A stretch of 64,000 bases of DNA. Source: JBNKZU01 sp050301795. Its GTDB lineage: Bacteria; Pseudomonadota; Gammaproteobacteria; Thiohalomonadales; Thiohalomonadaceae. The notes beneath the pieces were generated by a model. The model worked only from the letters and a program-made list of their open reading frames with translations. It made no database searches and was not told the DNA's origin. Made by a program: the position numbers and the translations under genes. Positions 1 through 8,545 of this stretch are shown piece after piece (the first letter of the stretch is position 1; the number at the start of each line of letters is the position of its first letter). The DNA lies in NCBI GenBank assembly GCA_050301795.1, contig JBNKZU010000017.1, positions 1-64,000 of the forward strand, in the 5' to 3' direction.

Positions 1-40
1 CAATGAAAAATATAAATATTTTCAGTGAATACTAATAGTA

Positions 41-451
41 TTAATTGAATAACCAAATAATAATGGCGTAACGTGCTCCTTTGCCAAGCGCAATCAACAG
101 TAGTGATAATAACCAATGGATGCGTAACCACCCCGCAGCCACACATAATGGATCACCAATCACTGGCAACCATGAGAGCAGTAATGCATAAGCGCCGATC
201 CCTTTAATGCGCTCTATTGCGCTGTGATATCGTTCAACGAATGAGGACGATGGATAGAGAGTGATCCAGATAACGCCAACAAGATAGCTACTCATTCCGC
301 CTAAAACATTCCCTGAGGTTGCAAAGATCCAAAGAAGCCATGGAGATTGCTCATTACCATTGGCCAGATAGGCTACCAGCACCTCAGATCCACCGGGAAA
401 GAGGGTCGATGAGATAAACGAACTTAGAAACAGTGCCCAGTATTCAGCCAT
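41..451 (-). CDS. YqaA/DedA-type small membrane protein
   Basis: About 136 residues, strongly hydrophobic, with several predicted membrane segments. The N-terminal motif FPGGSEVLVAYLA and the later motif WLPVIGDPLCVAAGWLR are typical of the YqaA branch of the SNARE-associated/DedA family of inner-membrane proteins, whose transported substrate in this branch is not established. I take the ATG at 451; a GTG three codons upstream (460) is also in frame but has no better ribosome binding site. The length fits the short YqaA type rather than full DedA proteins. It stands alone on the reverse strand, ending 40 bases from the window edge, and is followed upstream by a porin-like gene on the same strand. 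Confidence 0.8.
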   Translation of the reverse strand: MAEYWALFLSSFISSTLFPGGSEVLVAYLANGNEQSPWLLWIFATSGNVLGGMSSYLVGVIWITLYPSSSFVERYHSAIERIKGIGAYALLLSWLPVIGDPLCVAAGWLRIHWLLSLLLIALGKGARYAIIIWLFN

Positions 452-513
452 TGCGACCACAAAAAAGGCGGATAGTCTGCGACATACCCGCCTTATAGAA
501 AATCATTTGAAGC

Positions 514-1509
514 TTAGAACCGGTAACGAAGACCAAGACCCCATGCGTACTCGTTCTCATTAGAGTTTGTATCAGCATTGGTATAACGCAGGCCATAGTG
601 GGTGATTGCCTTTTTGGTAAACGCATATTTAATACCAAAGGCCGCATAATTCAGACTTGGTGATGTTGTATTGTTGTTTGAGTTGTAGGCACCGAGATTA
701 AACGTATACTGCAAATCTGGGGCGTCCTGATAGATGAAAGAGGCAAACCCTATTTTTCCATCACCGACACCACCACCTAACGACTCAATCTGTGTTGCTA
801 TCGTCCAATCCTTCTCAAACTCATAACGATAACCGAGCTTGGTCGCATGTCCTGCAACCACGCGGTTATCATCCTGATAGGCGATAACATAAGTCGAACG
901 TCCCTGGGGGAAGGTTAAAGAGATACTGTGAAGGTCATTACGATCTGCAACACCATCGCTATCAGCATCACTATCATCCACTGACCAGCTATAGGCCAGA
1001 TCAGCACCCCACCATACCGAACGATAATTAATTGAATTTCCTTCATAGCCATTATGCAGCAGAGAAGCACCACCATTACCACGAGCCTGCATAAACGTAC
1101 CCCAAAGCGGATCCCATGATGAGGTTACCATCTTATAGGCTGTGCTTTGGGTGCCAAAGGTCCAGGTACTCATCTCATTCTTGAAACCTAAATAGGCTTC
1201 ACGACCAAATAGTGCAGTTGTGGTGTGATCGTCAGGCGATAGGCCAAGACTGACATAAACAATACCATGTTTATTGTTCTTCAAGGTTTCCTGGGCTGAT
1301 AGAGCGATATAGGACACATCACCAGAGCCGGTACTCTTGTTCTGATACTGCCCACCATCATCAATCACCTTGCCTTCGAGTCTGGCTGGATCGCTCTGCC
1401 AGTTGACAAACTCCTGCTGTAGCTGTGCCGATATCTGGAATTCGGCTATCGCATGGAGAGGCGTAAGAAGTAAAAATATGATAATGCTTTTTTGGATTCT
1501 ATTTTTCAT
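514..1509 (-). CDS. Outer membrane porin (Gram-negative, OmpC-like)
   Basis: 331 residues with a cleavable signal peptide (MKNRIQKSIIIFLLLTPLHA, cut near residue 22) and a mature protein of alternating amphipathic strands ending in LGLRYRF. A terminal phenylalanine is the usual signal for insertion of trimeric porins by the BAM complex. Aromatic and glycine-rich strands such as LGFKNEMSTWTFGTQ support a general diffusion porin. A short Asp-rich loop (DDSDADSDGVADRNDLH) resembles a calcium-binding or constriction loop; this is inference. It is one of two porin-like genes in tandem on the reverse strand. The two are separated by a terminator hairpin, so they are probably transcribed independently. 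Confidence 0.85.
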   Translation of the reverse strand: MKNRIQKSIIIFLLLTPLHAIAEFQISAQLQQEFVNWQSDPARLEGKVIDDGGQYQNKSTGSGDVSYIALSAQETLKNNKHGIVYVSLGLSPDDHTTTALFGREAYLGFKNEMSTWTFGTQSTAYKMVTSSWDPLWGTFMQARGNGGASLLHNGYEGNSINYRSVWWGADLAYSWSVDDSDADSDGVADRNDLHSISLTFPQGRSTYVIAYQDDNRVVAGHATKLGYRYEFEKDWTIATQIESLGGGVGDGKIGFASFIYQDAPDLQYTFNLGAYNSNNNTTSPSLNYAAFGIKYAFTKKAITHYGLRYTNADTNSNENEYAWGLGLRYRF

Positions 1510-1599
1510 AACACGTTAAGACAGACCAGATCATAAAAGTTCACGCATTGTACATATATAGGTGTTGTACTTCCATGACATCAGATCATTGAGGCAAAA

Positions 1600-1623
1600 A
1601 AAGGGGCGCCGAAGCGCCCCTTT
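1600..1623 (-). terminator. Rho-independent terminator of the second porin-like gene
   Basis: Perfect ten-base arms AAAGGGGCGC and GCGCCCCTTT flank a UUCG tetraloop when read on the reverse strand, followed by a T run. It lies just downstream of the gene ending at 1653 and before the start of the porin at 1509. Confidence 0.9.
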
Positions 1624-1652
1624 CTCAGATATAAAAACTAATTTAAATCAAA

Positions 1653-2603
1653 TTAGAATTTAACATCAACTTGTGCACCCATACGGGTAAAGTCAGTGAC
1701 ATTACCTTTAAGAGTACCATAGCTTAAACGAACACTTGCAGCATCTGTAACCTTAGCAGTGTACTGTACATCAACGATAGAGATGCTATCGAGGCTATAG
1801 CTACCTGCAAAAACATTCACTGTACCACCACCAACTGCTGCAACCGCACCAGCTAAAGTGACAGTTTCATCAGTTGCTTGAGCAGATTGCAGAGCAGTAT
1901 TTGCACCGATGTTTACACCAGTACCAATAGTACTAATAGGTGCAAAGTAGTTGCTTAGAGCAGTACCTGCATCAAGTGAAACGTATGCAAGAACACCTGT
2001 TACGCTGCCAAAGCCCATAGTTGCTTGAACCAACATTGAGCTATTTGAAGCCTTGGTGAAGTTCTCAAAAGCAATACCAACAGGGCCAGCATTTCCTGTT
2101 ACAAACACGTCAGTAAACTCAGCCTGAGAGGTATTGATAACACCAGCATTGAAACCTGCAATACTACCAACTGCAGCAACTGTTCCAATACCGAAATCAT
2201 CCATTCCAAGCAGTGTCCAGCCACCAGCTTTCATAGCAAGCTTTACACGACCAGGCTTATGAGAGTTCTGTACATACGCACCAGTACCCCAAGTAGCATA
2301 CTGGTCACCCAGAGTAGCTGTTACAGGGCCGATTGGCAGTACAATGTATGATTCATCAGCATCATCGACAACACCATTGGTTGCTTGAGCACGGAAACGT
2401 GCAACAGCTTTCACACCGTCGCCCATATCAGCGGTTACTCTTACACGCACACGGTCATCGCGTGGGTTAGCTGTAGCACCTGAAGTATCTGTATTAGCGT
2501 ATTGAAGACGTGCATCTCCACTAAATGAAACATCAGCAGCTTGAGCAGCAAGAGGGGCAGCCAGAGCACCAGCAATCGCCATTGCGATTAATTTTTTGTT
2601 CAT
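1653..2603 (-). CDS. Porin-like outer membrane beta-barrel protein
   Basis: 316 residues from the ATG at 2603, preceded by a GGAG about ten bases upstream. A longer in-frame opening to 2651 lacks the signal-peptide start and is rejected. The signal peptide MNKKLIAMAIAGALAAPLAAQA is classic, followed by DVSFSGDARLQYAN, the usual first strand of porins in sulfur-oxidising and related gammaproteobacteria. The protein ends in DVKF, again with a terminal phenylalanine. The strands are rich in small residues (Ala, Gly, Val, Thr) and low in charge compared with the neighbouring porin. A strong terminator follows. Substrate preference cannot be read from the sequence. Confidence 0.8.
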   Translation of the reverse strand: MNKKLIAMAIAGALAAPLAAQAADVSFSGDARLQYANTDTSGATANPRDDRVRVRVTADMGDGVKAVARFRAQATNGVVDDADESYIVLPIGPVTATLGDQYATWGTGAYVQNSHKPGRVKLAMKAGGWTLLGMDDFGIGTVAAVGSIAGFNAGVINTSQAEFTDVFVTGNAGPVGIAFENFTKASNSSMLVQATMGFGSVTGVLAYVSLDAGTALSNYFAPISTIGTGVNIGANTALQSAQATDETVTLAGAVAAVGGGTVNVFAGSYSLDSISIVDVQYTAKVTDAASVRLSYGTLKGNVTDFTRMGAQVDVKF

Positions 2604-2892
2604 ATCTTCCAGTCTCCTAAACATTCGAAGTTTGGTTTTTTTATTACACATAAGGTGGAATTAGATTCCAATTAATTAATTAATTGTGGCTCTATAGATA
2701 TAGAGCCGAGTCAACTTTAGACACCCTTCTTATAAAAAGCAACCCCTTTTAGTCGATATCAATAGGCAGGCCATAAAAAATAATTAATGATGAGCACAAT
2801 TAATTTTATAATGATAATTTCCGATTAAAATCATCAAGTTAAAGCATATACATCATTTTTTGTATGAAGAGGCTCGAATAGTGAGTCGATTG

Positions 2893-3906
2893 CTACTTTT
2901 TAGCCCCGAATAACATCGCTAATTGGAACATAAATGCGGTCTCTTGCTTAAAGTCATCCTCACGTGGATATCGGAGCTGTGGCATCAACTCCATAAACAT
3001 CCAATCTTTATAGATCTGTTTACGATACCTTGCATTGATATACCAGGAGTTTGCTCTTGAATGACCGGAAGAGTCATCGCCTTGTGCACCAATTAAATAG
3101 ATCAGTGCGGCCTTGTCATCTAATGAATGAAATAAGAACAAGTTCTGCTGTAGGTTCAGTAATTGACTATCTTTGTAATAAACCGCATCGGTAGATGCTC
3201 GAAAATGCATCGCTTCTGAAACTGGTCTTTCAAACTCAAAAACTGACTTCAATCCTGAGCCGATAACATTCTCCCAGAAAAGAGTTTCGGTGATATGAAA
3301 CTTCCAGTACTCAGTAAGGCTAAATGAATTTCGTGATCGAATATCAACAAAGGGATTGATTTGATTATTTTTAATATTAATCCCAGAACGTAATCTGATA
3401 TTGATAAGATCTTTCGCTTTTAAAAAATAACCTATACCAAAGTTAAAACCATTTTGATCTACTGAATCAGTAAGATTCTTTTGTCCCTGTGTAACTTCTG
3501 TTTGGTCGCCACTTGAATCGCCACTATACATTTCAAGACGTAACTTTCCTTCTGTCTTAGGTAAGTGGATTTTTGCATCAACATCTGTAACAAATAAGGG
3601 ATCTTTCTCTCGAAATACAAACTGACTAACCGCAACGGTAATACGTGTTTTACTCGTCTCTTCCGCCTTACGATCATCTGTAAAAAAATTATCAATACGT
3701 TCAGAAAAATCGACAACCGATTCTGAAAGAAAGGCCTGCTGACCATCGATAAAATCCTGACCCCATTTTAAAATTTGAATCTCTTCAGGATTATTTGATT
3801 TTTCATTACTGAGATCACCGCTTACATCTTCGGCTATTTCAGATGAATAGGCGTGCGAAACAACAAGCAGTAACAGGCATGGTAAGAATCTAGTAATCAA
3901 TCGCAC
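2893..3906 (-). CDS. Exported protein of unknown function, probably outer-membrane beta-barrel
   Basis: 337 residues from a GTG start at 3906 with AAGGAC about eight bases upstream. A signal peptide (MRLITRFLPCLLLLVVSHAYS) is clear. The first 90 mature residues are acidic and probably helical (EEIQILKWGQDFIDGQQAF and following). From about residue 110 to the end, alternating strands with aromatic girdle residues (INIRLRSGINIKNNQINPF, YWKFHITETLFWENV) suggest a barrel. It ends in FGAKK, not phenylalanine, which is unusual for a porin. I do not recognise a named family. It stands alone between a porin-like gene and a palindromic repeat. Confidence 0.7.
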   Translation of the reverse strand: MRLITRFLPCLLLLVVSHAYSSEIAEDVSGDLSNEKSNNPEEIQILKWGQDFIDGQQAFLSESVVDFSERIDNFFTDDRKAEETSKTRITVAVSQFVFREKDPLFVTDVDAKIHLPKTEGKLRLEMYSGDSSGDQTEVTQGQKNLTDSVDQNGFNFGIGYFLKAKDLINIRLRSGINIKNNQINPFVDIRSRNSFSLTEYWKFHITETLFWENVIGSGLKSVFEFERPVSEAMHFRASTDAVYYKDSQLLNLQQNLFLFHSLDDKAALIYLIGAQGDDSSGHSRANSWYINARYRKQIYKDWMFMELMPQLRYPREDDFKQETAFMFQLAMLFGAKK

Positions 3907-3938
3907 CTAAGTCCTTTTCACCAAAATCTTGTGAAGTT

Positions 3939-4084
3939 GTAACTACTCACCCGCCAAGTAAAGGCTGGGTCGGAGTCACCTAACTTATTGATTGCTCGTA
4001 AGACAATGGTGCGAGTAATCGAACCAGGTTACGAGTTAAGTGACTCCGACCCCTCATAAACACGCTAGGTGCTTGAGTAGTTAC
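3939..4084. repeat. Nested palindrome, MITE-like or REP-like element
   Basis: Three nested inverted repeats share one centre. The outer arms are GTAACTACTCA (3939-3949) and TGAGTAGTTAC (4074-4084). The middle arms are about 19 bases (3967-3985 with 4034-4052, core GGGTCGGAGTCAC / GTGACTCCGACCC, with an internal mismatch). The inner arms are ATTGCTCG and CGAGTAAT. No coding region lies inside. The structure suggests a non-autonomous transposable element or an element mobilised by a Y1/RAYT-type transposase. Confidence 0.6.
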
Positions 4085-4279
4085 GTGAAATTGTTATTTA
4101 TCAAGACAACCTTATCGTATTTAGGGTATTTAGAATAGATCTTTTCGGTGCGCCTATCGTCACACCCTACAAATATGCTTGCGTCTTTGTGAGCGTAGCG
4201 AACGACAGCATGGATCTATTGCCTAGCAATCCAGTCCATTTAACTAACACCTCATTACGGCTCAAATTCAAGACGAAAA

Positions 4280-4304
4280 AAAACCCATCGTATAGATGGG
4301 TTTT
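4280..4304 (-). terminator. Terminator of rplM-rpsI
   Basis: Arms AAAACCCATC and GATGGGTTTT with a five-base loop, followed on the reverse strand by a run of eight T. It lies 20 bases past the rpsI stop codon. Confidence 0.9.
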
Positions 4305-4323
4305 CTTAAAAGCATTAGTTGAA

Positions 4324-4716
4324 TTAACGCTTTGAGAATTGAGGGCGTTTACGAGCTTTATGCAAGCCTACTTTCTTACGCTCAACCTCACGAGCATCGC
4401 GAGTCAGAAAGCCTTTTTGGCGCATAGCGCTACGCAGTGTCTCATCCTGTGCGACCAATGCACGAGAAATGGCATGGCGAATCGCACCCGCTTGTCCAGT
4501 ATTGCCACCACCACGAACGGTTGCTTTAACATCAACCTTATCAAGCATATCAACAGCTTCAAGTGGCTGACGAACAACCATACGAGCAGTCTCACGACCA
4601 AAATAGTCTTCGATAGTACGTCCATTAATGGTTATTGTACCGCTACCTGGAACCAGAAATGCGCGAGCTGATGAACTCTTACGACGGCCGGTGCTCAGTT
4701 GATGAATCTCTGCCAT
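4324..4716 (-). CDS. rpsI: 30S ribosomal protein S9
   Basis: 130 residues, the full length of bacterial uS9. It starts MAEIHQLSTGRRKSSSARAF and ends in the basic tail ARKRPQFSKR, whose terminal KR reaches toward the P-site tRNA in known ribosomes. The conserved GGGNTGQAGAIRHAISRAL segment is present. It is the second gene of the rplM-rpsI pair, 16 bases after the rplM stop, and is followed by a clear terminator. Confidence 0.99.
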   Translation of the reverse strand: MAEIHQLSTGRRKSSSARAFLVPGSGTITINGRTIEDYFGRETARMVVRQPLEAVDMLDKVDVKATVRGGGNTGQAGAIRHAISRALVAQDETLRSAMRQKGFLTRDAREVERKKVGLHKARKRPQFSKR

Positions 4717-4732
4717 TTTTTATAATCCTGAA

Positions 4733-5170
4733 TTAAATCTCTAATACTTTAGGTTGCTGAGCACTATGATTGTGTTCAGAACCTGCGTAAACCTTAAGCT
4801 TGCGGAACATTGAACGTCCGAGAGGGTTCTTGGGAAGCATACCCTTTACAGCCGTTTCAATTACACGCTCCGGCGCTTTTTCGATCAGCTTATCGAAGCT
4901 AATCTCTTTGATGCCGCCAGGATAGCCTGTATGACGATAATAATTCTTATCGGTCATTTTGTTTCCAGTAACCCGTACCTTTTCAGCATTTATGACAACA
5001 ATATAATCGCCGGTATCCACATGAGGGGTATAGATCGCCTTATGTTTTCCACGCAAACGAGTGGCAATCTCACTGGCTAAACGACCAAGAGCCTTACCTG
5101 TTGCATCAACGACAAACCAGTCACGAGCGACTGTTTCTGACTTTGCACTATATGTCTTTGTACCAATCAT
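4733..5170 (-). CDS. rplM: 50S ribosomal protein L13
   Basis: 145 residues from the ATG at 5170, preceded by AGAAGAA. The frame stays open for 87 more codons upstream, but family alignment places the start at MIGTKTYSAKSE (E. coli L13 has about 142 residues). Conserved features are WFVVDATGKALGRLASEIA near the N terminus, the HVDTGDYIVVINAEKV segment and MLPKNPLGRSMFRKLKVY near the C terminus. It is first in the operon with rpsI. A 260-base leader with a hairpin and a sigma-70 type promoter lies upstream. Confidence 0.98.
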   Translation of the reverse strand: MIGTKTYSAKSETVARDWFVVDATGKALGRLASEIATRLRGKHKAIYTPHVDTGDYIVVINAEKVRVTGNKMTDKNYYRHTGYPGGIKEISFDKLIEKAPERVIETAVKGMLPKNPLGRSMFRKLKVYAGSEHNHSAQQPKVLEI

Positions 5171-5353
5171 TTCTTCTAACTCACAACGCAGGGACTTGTC
5201 CCTCGGAAAAGAGGCGGAATAATACAGAACCAATCTCAAATAAACAAGTAGATCTTTACAAACTATTTCAATTTGCCCTGCCATCATAAAGATCGTCATG
5301 ACTTTGAGGCAAAAAAAGGAGATTTCTGGGGATTTATAACGTAAAAAATAAAA

Positions 5354-5386
5354 AAGGCGCAGCAAAAGGGGGGAACGCTGCGCCTT
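5354..5386 (-). promoter_or_regulatory. Leader hairpin upstream of rplM, terminator-like
   Basis: Ten-base arms AAGGCGCAGC and GCTGCGCCTT pair around a loop of about 13 bases rich in C and T on the transcribed strand. On the reverse strand the stem is followed by TTTTTATTTTTT, the form of an intrinsic terminator, yet it lies between the putative promoter and rplM. This suggests attenuation or autogenous control. L13 is known to autoregulate its operon in E. coli; whether this hairpin takes part is inference. Confidence 0.55.
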
Positions 5387-5455
5387 AAAAATTCCACCAA
5401 AGGAGGATGGAGGAGTCTGATGACTAACCATCGAAACAGTTAATCAGTGTTTACT

Positions 5456-5483
5456 AATATAGCGTTTTTCTAATATATGTCAA
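5456..5483 (-). promoter_or_regulatory. Sigma-70 type promoter for rplM-rpsI
   Basis: On the reverse strand, TTGACA (5483-5478) and TATATT (5461-5456) are separated by 16 bases. The predicted start of transcription lies about 280 bases upstream of the L13 start codon, which leaves room for the leader hairpin. Confidence 0.6.
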
Positions 5484-5662
5484 GTCGAAATTGAAAATAA
5501 ATGTAAAATTAGGACTTTTGTCAATAAATGTATGCGTTAGGTGTGTGTTTAGTGACATGTAACGGCATTCACCAACTCGGCTATTCCTCAATATGGTTCT
5601 AGGCTAAACAGGGTATTTTTTAGTACGATAGCTACTTCAGACCTCTTTTCCGTGAGTAAAAT

Positions 5663-6871
5663 TTGAATAATCTCCAGAAACTACTGGCAGACGGTGATCG
5701 CTGTGTCCTTTGTGGGCTTTGTCTACCCCACTGCCCCACCTTTCGAGCCTACGAATTAGAGCAGGAGTCCCCTCGCGGACGTATTATGCTTATGATGGCA
5801 GTAGCCAAGGGAAATATTCCTTTAGATGAGGATTCTCTCGCTCCGCTATTGCGCTGTATTTTATGCCGCAGTTGTGAAGCAAACTGTCCATCACAGGTGC
5901 CGTATGCGCAAATATTGACTCAATTCCGCCAACATTTTTCTGTAAAACCACAAAACAGTGCTGTCAAAACAATGATGAACTATGTGCAAGCACCTCAGAA
6001 ATATAATCTGGCACTCTCAATGGGAAAACTTGCCCAACGAACAGGCTTGAATCAACTCATTGATAAGAGCGGTATCATGCAAGAGCAGGTAAAGCAGCTT
6101 GCAACGATTCTCCCTCGCCTCGGCGATTCTGAAAAAATTAAACCCCGCTATAACGCCAACTCAAGCAAAGGTAATGTGCTTTTGTTTAAAGGATGTATGG
6201 GTGAATCTCTTGATAGCCGCAGCCTTAAAGATGCCATTAAGTTGCTAACCCTGCTCGGCTATTGCGTCGATATTCCTACTGATCTTCAATGCTGCGGTGC
6301 TATGCACCATCATAATGGCGATATCCAAACGAGCAAACAGATGCTAAAACGTAATGGTGATCTCTTCTCACAACACCATTATTCAGCCATTGTTGGTACC
6401 AGTAGCGCCTGTATTGCACATTTGAAAGAACACTTACCTGAAAAAGATAATAACCCGATGCCGGTTATGGATATCGTCGAATTCCTCGCTCAACAGAACT
6501 GGAAATCACTCTCCTTTAAACAACATAAGCAGTCAATTGGATACCATGAGACCTGTAGTAATCGTAATCTCTTAAAGGACAACTCAGCGATAGTGGATCT
6601 TTTTCTGCACTTTCCCTGGATCGAGCTTCACTCTCTCGAAGGAAACAGCTTCTGCTGTGGTGCAGGTGGTACACAGATGATCATTAATAAAGCACAAACC
6701 GCTCTACTTCGACAAAGCCGGATTGAAGATATCGCCAAGCACCAATTTAATGCAGTGATAAGCCAAAACCTAAGTTGCACTTTAAACCTTGTCGAAGGAC
6801 TAAAAGAGGCTGGGATCAGCACCGATGTTGTTCATCCGGTGTCATTAATAGCGAATATGGTTTTAGATTAA
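5663..6871 (+). CDS. GlcF-like (Fe-S)-binding oxidoreductase subunit
   Basis: 402 residues from a TTG start at 5663. Two ferredoxin-type motifs lie near the N terminus: CVLCGLCLPHCP (residues 15-26) and CILCRSCEANCP (about 66-77). Two CCG motifs follow in the C-terminal half (LQCCGAMHHHNGD and NSFCCGAGG), the cysteine-rich domains seen in GlcF, LutA and heterodisulfide-reductase-like subunits. Length and layout match the Fe-S subunit GlcF of glycolate oxidase, which passes electrons from flavin subunits to the quinone pool. The partner subunits GlcD and GlcE are not next to it: upstream is divergent rplM and downstream is coq7. The exact substrate is therefore unproven. Confidence 0.75.
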   Translation: MNNLQKLLADGDRCVLCGLCLPHCPTFRAYELEQESPRGRIMLMMAVAKGNIPLDEDSLAPLLRCILCRSCEANCPSQVPYAQILTQFRQHFSVKPQNSAVKTMMNYVQAPQKYNLALSMGKLAQRTGLNQLIDKSGIMQEQVKQLATILPRLGDSEKIKPRYNANSSKGNVLLFKGCMGESLDSRSLKDAIKLLTLLGYCVDIPTDLQCCGAMHHHNGDIQTSKQMLKRNGDLFSQHHYSAIVGTSSACIAHLKEHLPEKDNNPMPVMDIVEFLAQQNWKSLSFKQHKQSIGYHETCSNRNLLKDNSAIVDLFLHFPWIELHSLEGNSFCCGAGGTQMIINKAQTALLRQSRIEDIAKHQFNAVISQNLSCTLNLVEGLKEAGISTDVVHPVSLIANMVLD

Positions 6872-6917
6872 GACCATCCAAGTAGTAATATAAGTCTAAG
6901 GAGTTCTGATTAGTCCA

Positions 6918-7060
6918 GCCATTGCATACGAAGTAATGCCATCCAATGCTCTTCTTTTAGTTATTTTTGGATTGCCACATCAATGGATGTAGGAGGTAGA
7001 GCAACACAGGAGCAGTTACCGAGGAAGTGATGGAGTGGTGAACAACTTGTTCAGAATTTC
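6918..7060. repeat. Dispersed repeat copy between the GlcF-like gene and coq7
   Basis: The first part (6918-6978) is a degenerate copy of the GCAATCC...GGATTGC palindrome found elsewhere in the window. The second part (6983-7060) aligns without gaps over 78 bases with 59606-59683, with roughly four in five bases identical by eye (shared core GGAGGTAGAGCAAC). The same two modules occur in the same order near 59.5 kb. Confidence 0.6.
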
Positions 7061-7083
7061 GCTTAATTTATCGGAGAATAGCT

Positions 7084-7722
7084 ATGCGCCACTACACCCT
7101 GTTTGATCAGATTGTAAATCAGTTTGATACTGCTCTTCGCACTGTTGCCGGAAAACCGATCATTACCGAGCGTCCAAATCCATCGGCCAAAATACCTGAA
7201 TCTGATCTCACTGAAGCGGAGAAGGATCTTGCAGGTCGTCTAATGAGAATTAACCATGCAGGAGAAGTCTCAGCACAAGGTCTTTATCAAGGACAAGCTT
7301 TAACAGCTCGTCTTCCAACCGTTCGTAAAAAGATGGAACGTGCCGCACTTGAAGAGAATGATCATCTTCAGTGGTGTGAACAACGGGCGAAGGAGTTAGG
7401 TACACATGTCAGTTACCTAAACCCGGTTTGGTATATTGGCTCTGTCTCCATTGGTGCAATTGCCGGAATTGCGGGTGATAAGTGGAGCTTAGGATTTGTT
7501 GTTGAAACAGAGCGCCAAGTTGTCAGGCATCTGGATGAGCATGTGAAAAGATTGTCACCAGAAGACAAAAAAACACACGCTATCCTTGAGCAGATGAAGG
7601 AGGATGAGTCACGTCATGCCGATATGGCCAAGGCTGCGGGCGGTGCTGACTTCCCGATGCCGATTAAAAGGATAATGCAGTTGACCTCAAAGATTATGAC
7701 CAGAGCCGCCTATTGGGTTTAG
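7084..7722 (+). CDS. coq7: 3-demethoxyubiquinol 3-hydroxylase (ubiquinone biosynthesis)
   Basis: 212 residues with the ferritin-like di-iron carboxylate motifs of Coq7: Glu61 in RINHAGEVSAQ, EENDH (Glu91, His94), VVETERQVVRH (Glu141-143 region) and EDESRH (Glu175, His178). The enzyme performs the last ring hydroxylation in aerobic ubiquinone synthesis at the inner membrane. The start at 7084 is supported by CGGAG eight bases upstream. It converges on speD, and the two stop codons overlap by four bases. The neighbours speD, the OsmC-like gene and crp reproduce an order I recall from Pseudomonas. Confidence 0.96.
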   Translation: MRHYTLFDQIVNQFDTALRTVAGKPIITERPNPSAKIPESDLTEAEKDLAGRLMRINHAGEVSAQGLYQGQALTARLPTVRKKMERAALEENDHLQWCEQRAKELGTHVSYLNPVWYIGSVSIGAIAGIAGDKWSLGFVVETERQVVRHLDEHVKRLSPEDKKTHAILEQMKEDESRHADMAKAAGGADFPMPIKRIMQLTSKIMTRAAYWV

Positions 7723-8528
7723 GTTGGCATCTTGCTCATGTTTCTTCCGTAGAAGATCTCAAGCATCTCACGTTTAACCTCGCGGTGTATCTTTTTGGCG
7801 TCTCGTTCGGATAACTCGTCTCTCTCAACACCAAACAGATAGTCGCTGATCTCGACCTGCTTAAGCATCATCTTGGTGTGAAAGATATTTTCCTGATATA
7901 CATTTACATCGATCATTTCATAAAAGGCTTTGGCATCTTTGGCGATATAGTTCTGAATTGAGTTAATCGAGTGATCGATATAGTGTTTTTTACCACGAAT
8001 ATCGCGGGTAAAGCCTCTGACACGATAATCCATAATCACAATATCCGATTCAAAACTGTGGATCAGATAATTCAACGCTTTCAAGGGTGAGATCCGCCCA
8101 CAGGTTGAAACATCAATATCGACTCTAAAGGTAGATATTCCATTATGAGGGTGACTTTCAGGATAGGTATGTACTGTAATATGGCTCTTATCCAAGTGAG
8201 CAACAACTGACTCTGGCAGTGGTCCCGGAGCTTCTGAGTTTGAGAGGTTTTCTGAAACCACCGGCTCTTCTGAGATAAGGATGGTCACACTTGCCCCTTG
8301 AGGATCATAATCCTGATGAGCAATGTTCAGAATATTCGCACCGATGATCTCAGTTACGTCTGTTAGGATATTTGTTAAGCGCTCAGCGTTATACTCTTCA
8401 TCGATATATTCGATATACGCCTTCTGTTGTGCTTCGGTTTGTGTAAAGCTGATATCGTAGATATTAAAGCTTAAGGTCTTTGTGAGATTATTGAAGCCAT
8501 GCAACTGAAGTTTTTTTGATTTAACCAC
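7719..8528 (-). CDS. speD: S-adenosylmethionine decarboxylase proenzyme (long bacterial form)
   Basis: 269 residues, the size of the E. coli-type enzyme rather than the short Bacillus/Thermotoga form. The self-cleavage site is seen in HLDKSHITVHTYPESHP: cleavage between Lys114 and Ser115 would leave a pyruvoyl group on the alpha chain. It supplies decarboxylated AdoMet for spermidine synthesis. The start is GTG at 8528 with GGGAGA eight bases upstream. The speE partner is not adjacent. The 3' end overlaps that of coq7 by four bases. Confidence 0.96.
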   Translation of the reverse strand: MVKSKKLQLHGFNNLTKTLSFNIYDISFTQTEAQQKAYIEYIDEEYNAERLTNILTDVTEIIGANILNIAHQDYDPQGASVTILISEEPVVSENLSNSEAPGPLPESVVAHLDKSHITVHTYPESHPHNGISTFRVDIDVSTCGRISPLKALNYLIHSFESDIVIMDYRVRGFTRDIRGKKHYIDHSINSIQNYIAKDAKAFYEMIDVNVYQENIFHTKMMLKQVEISDYLFGVERDELSERDAKKIHREVKREMLEIFYGRNMSKMPT

Positions 8529-8545
8529 TTACTATCTCCCGAAAA

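Noticed and set aside
5354..5386. Forward-strand terminator reading of the rplM leader hairpin
   Set aside because: No forward-strand gene lies upstream of it and the T run is on the reverse strand.
5171..5431. In-frame 87-codon extension of rplM
   Set aside because: L13 family length and conserved N terminus place the start at 5170; the extension covers the promoter leader and hairpin.
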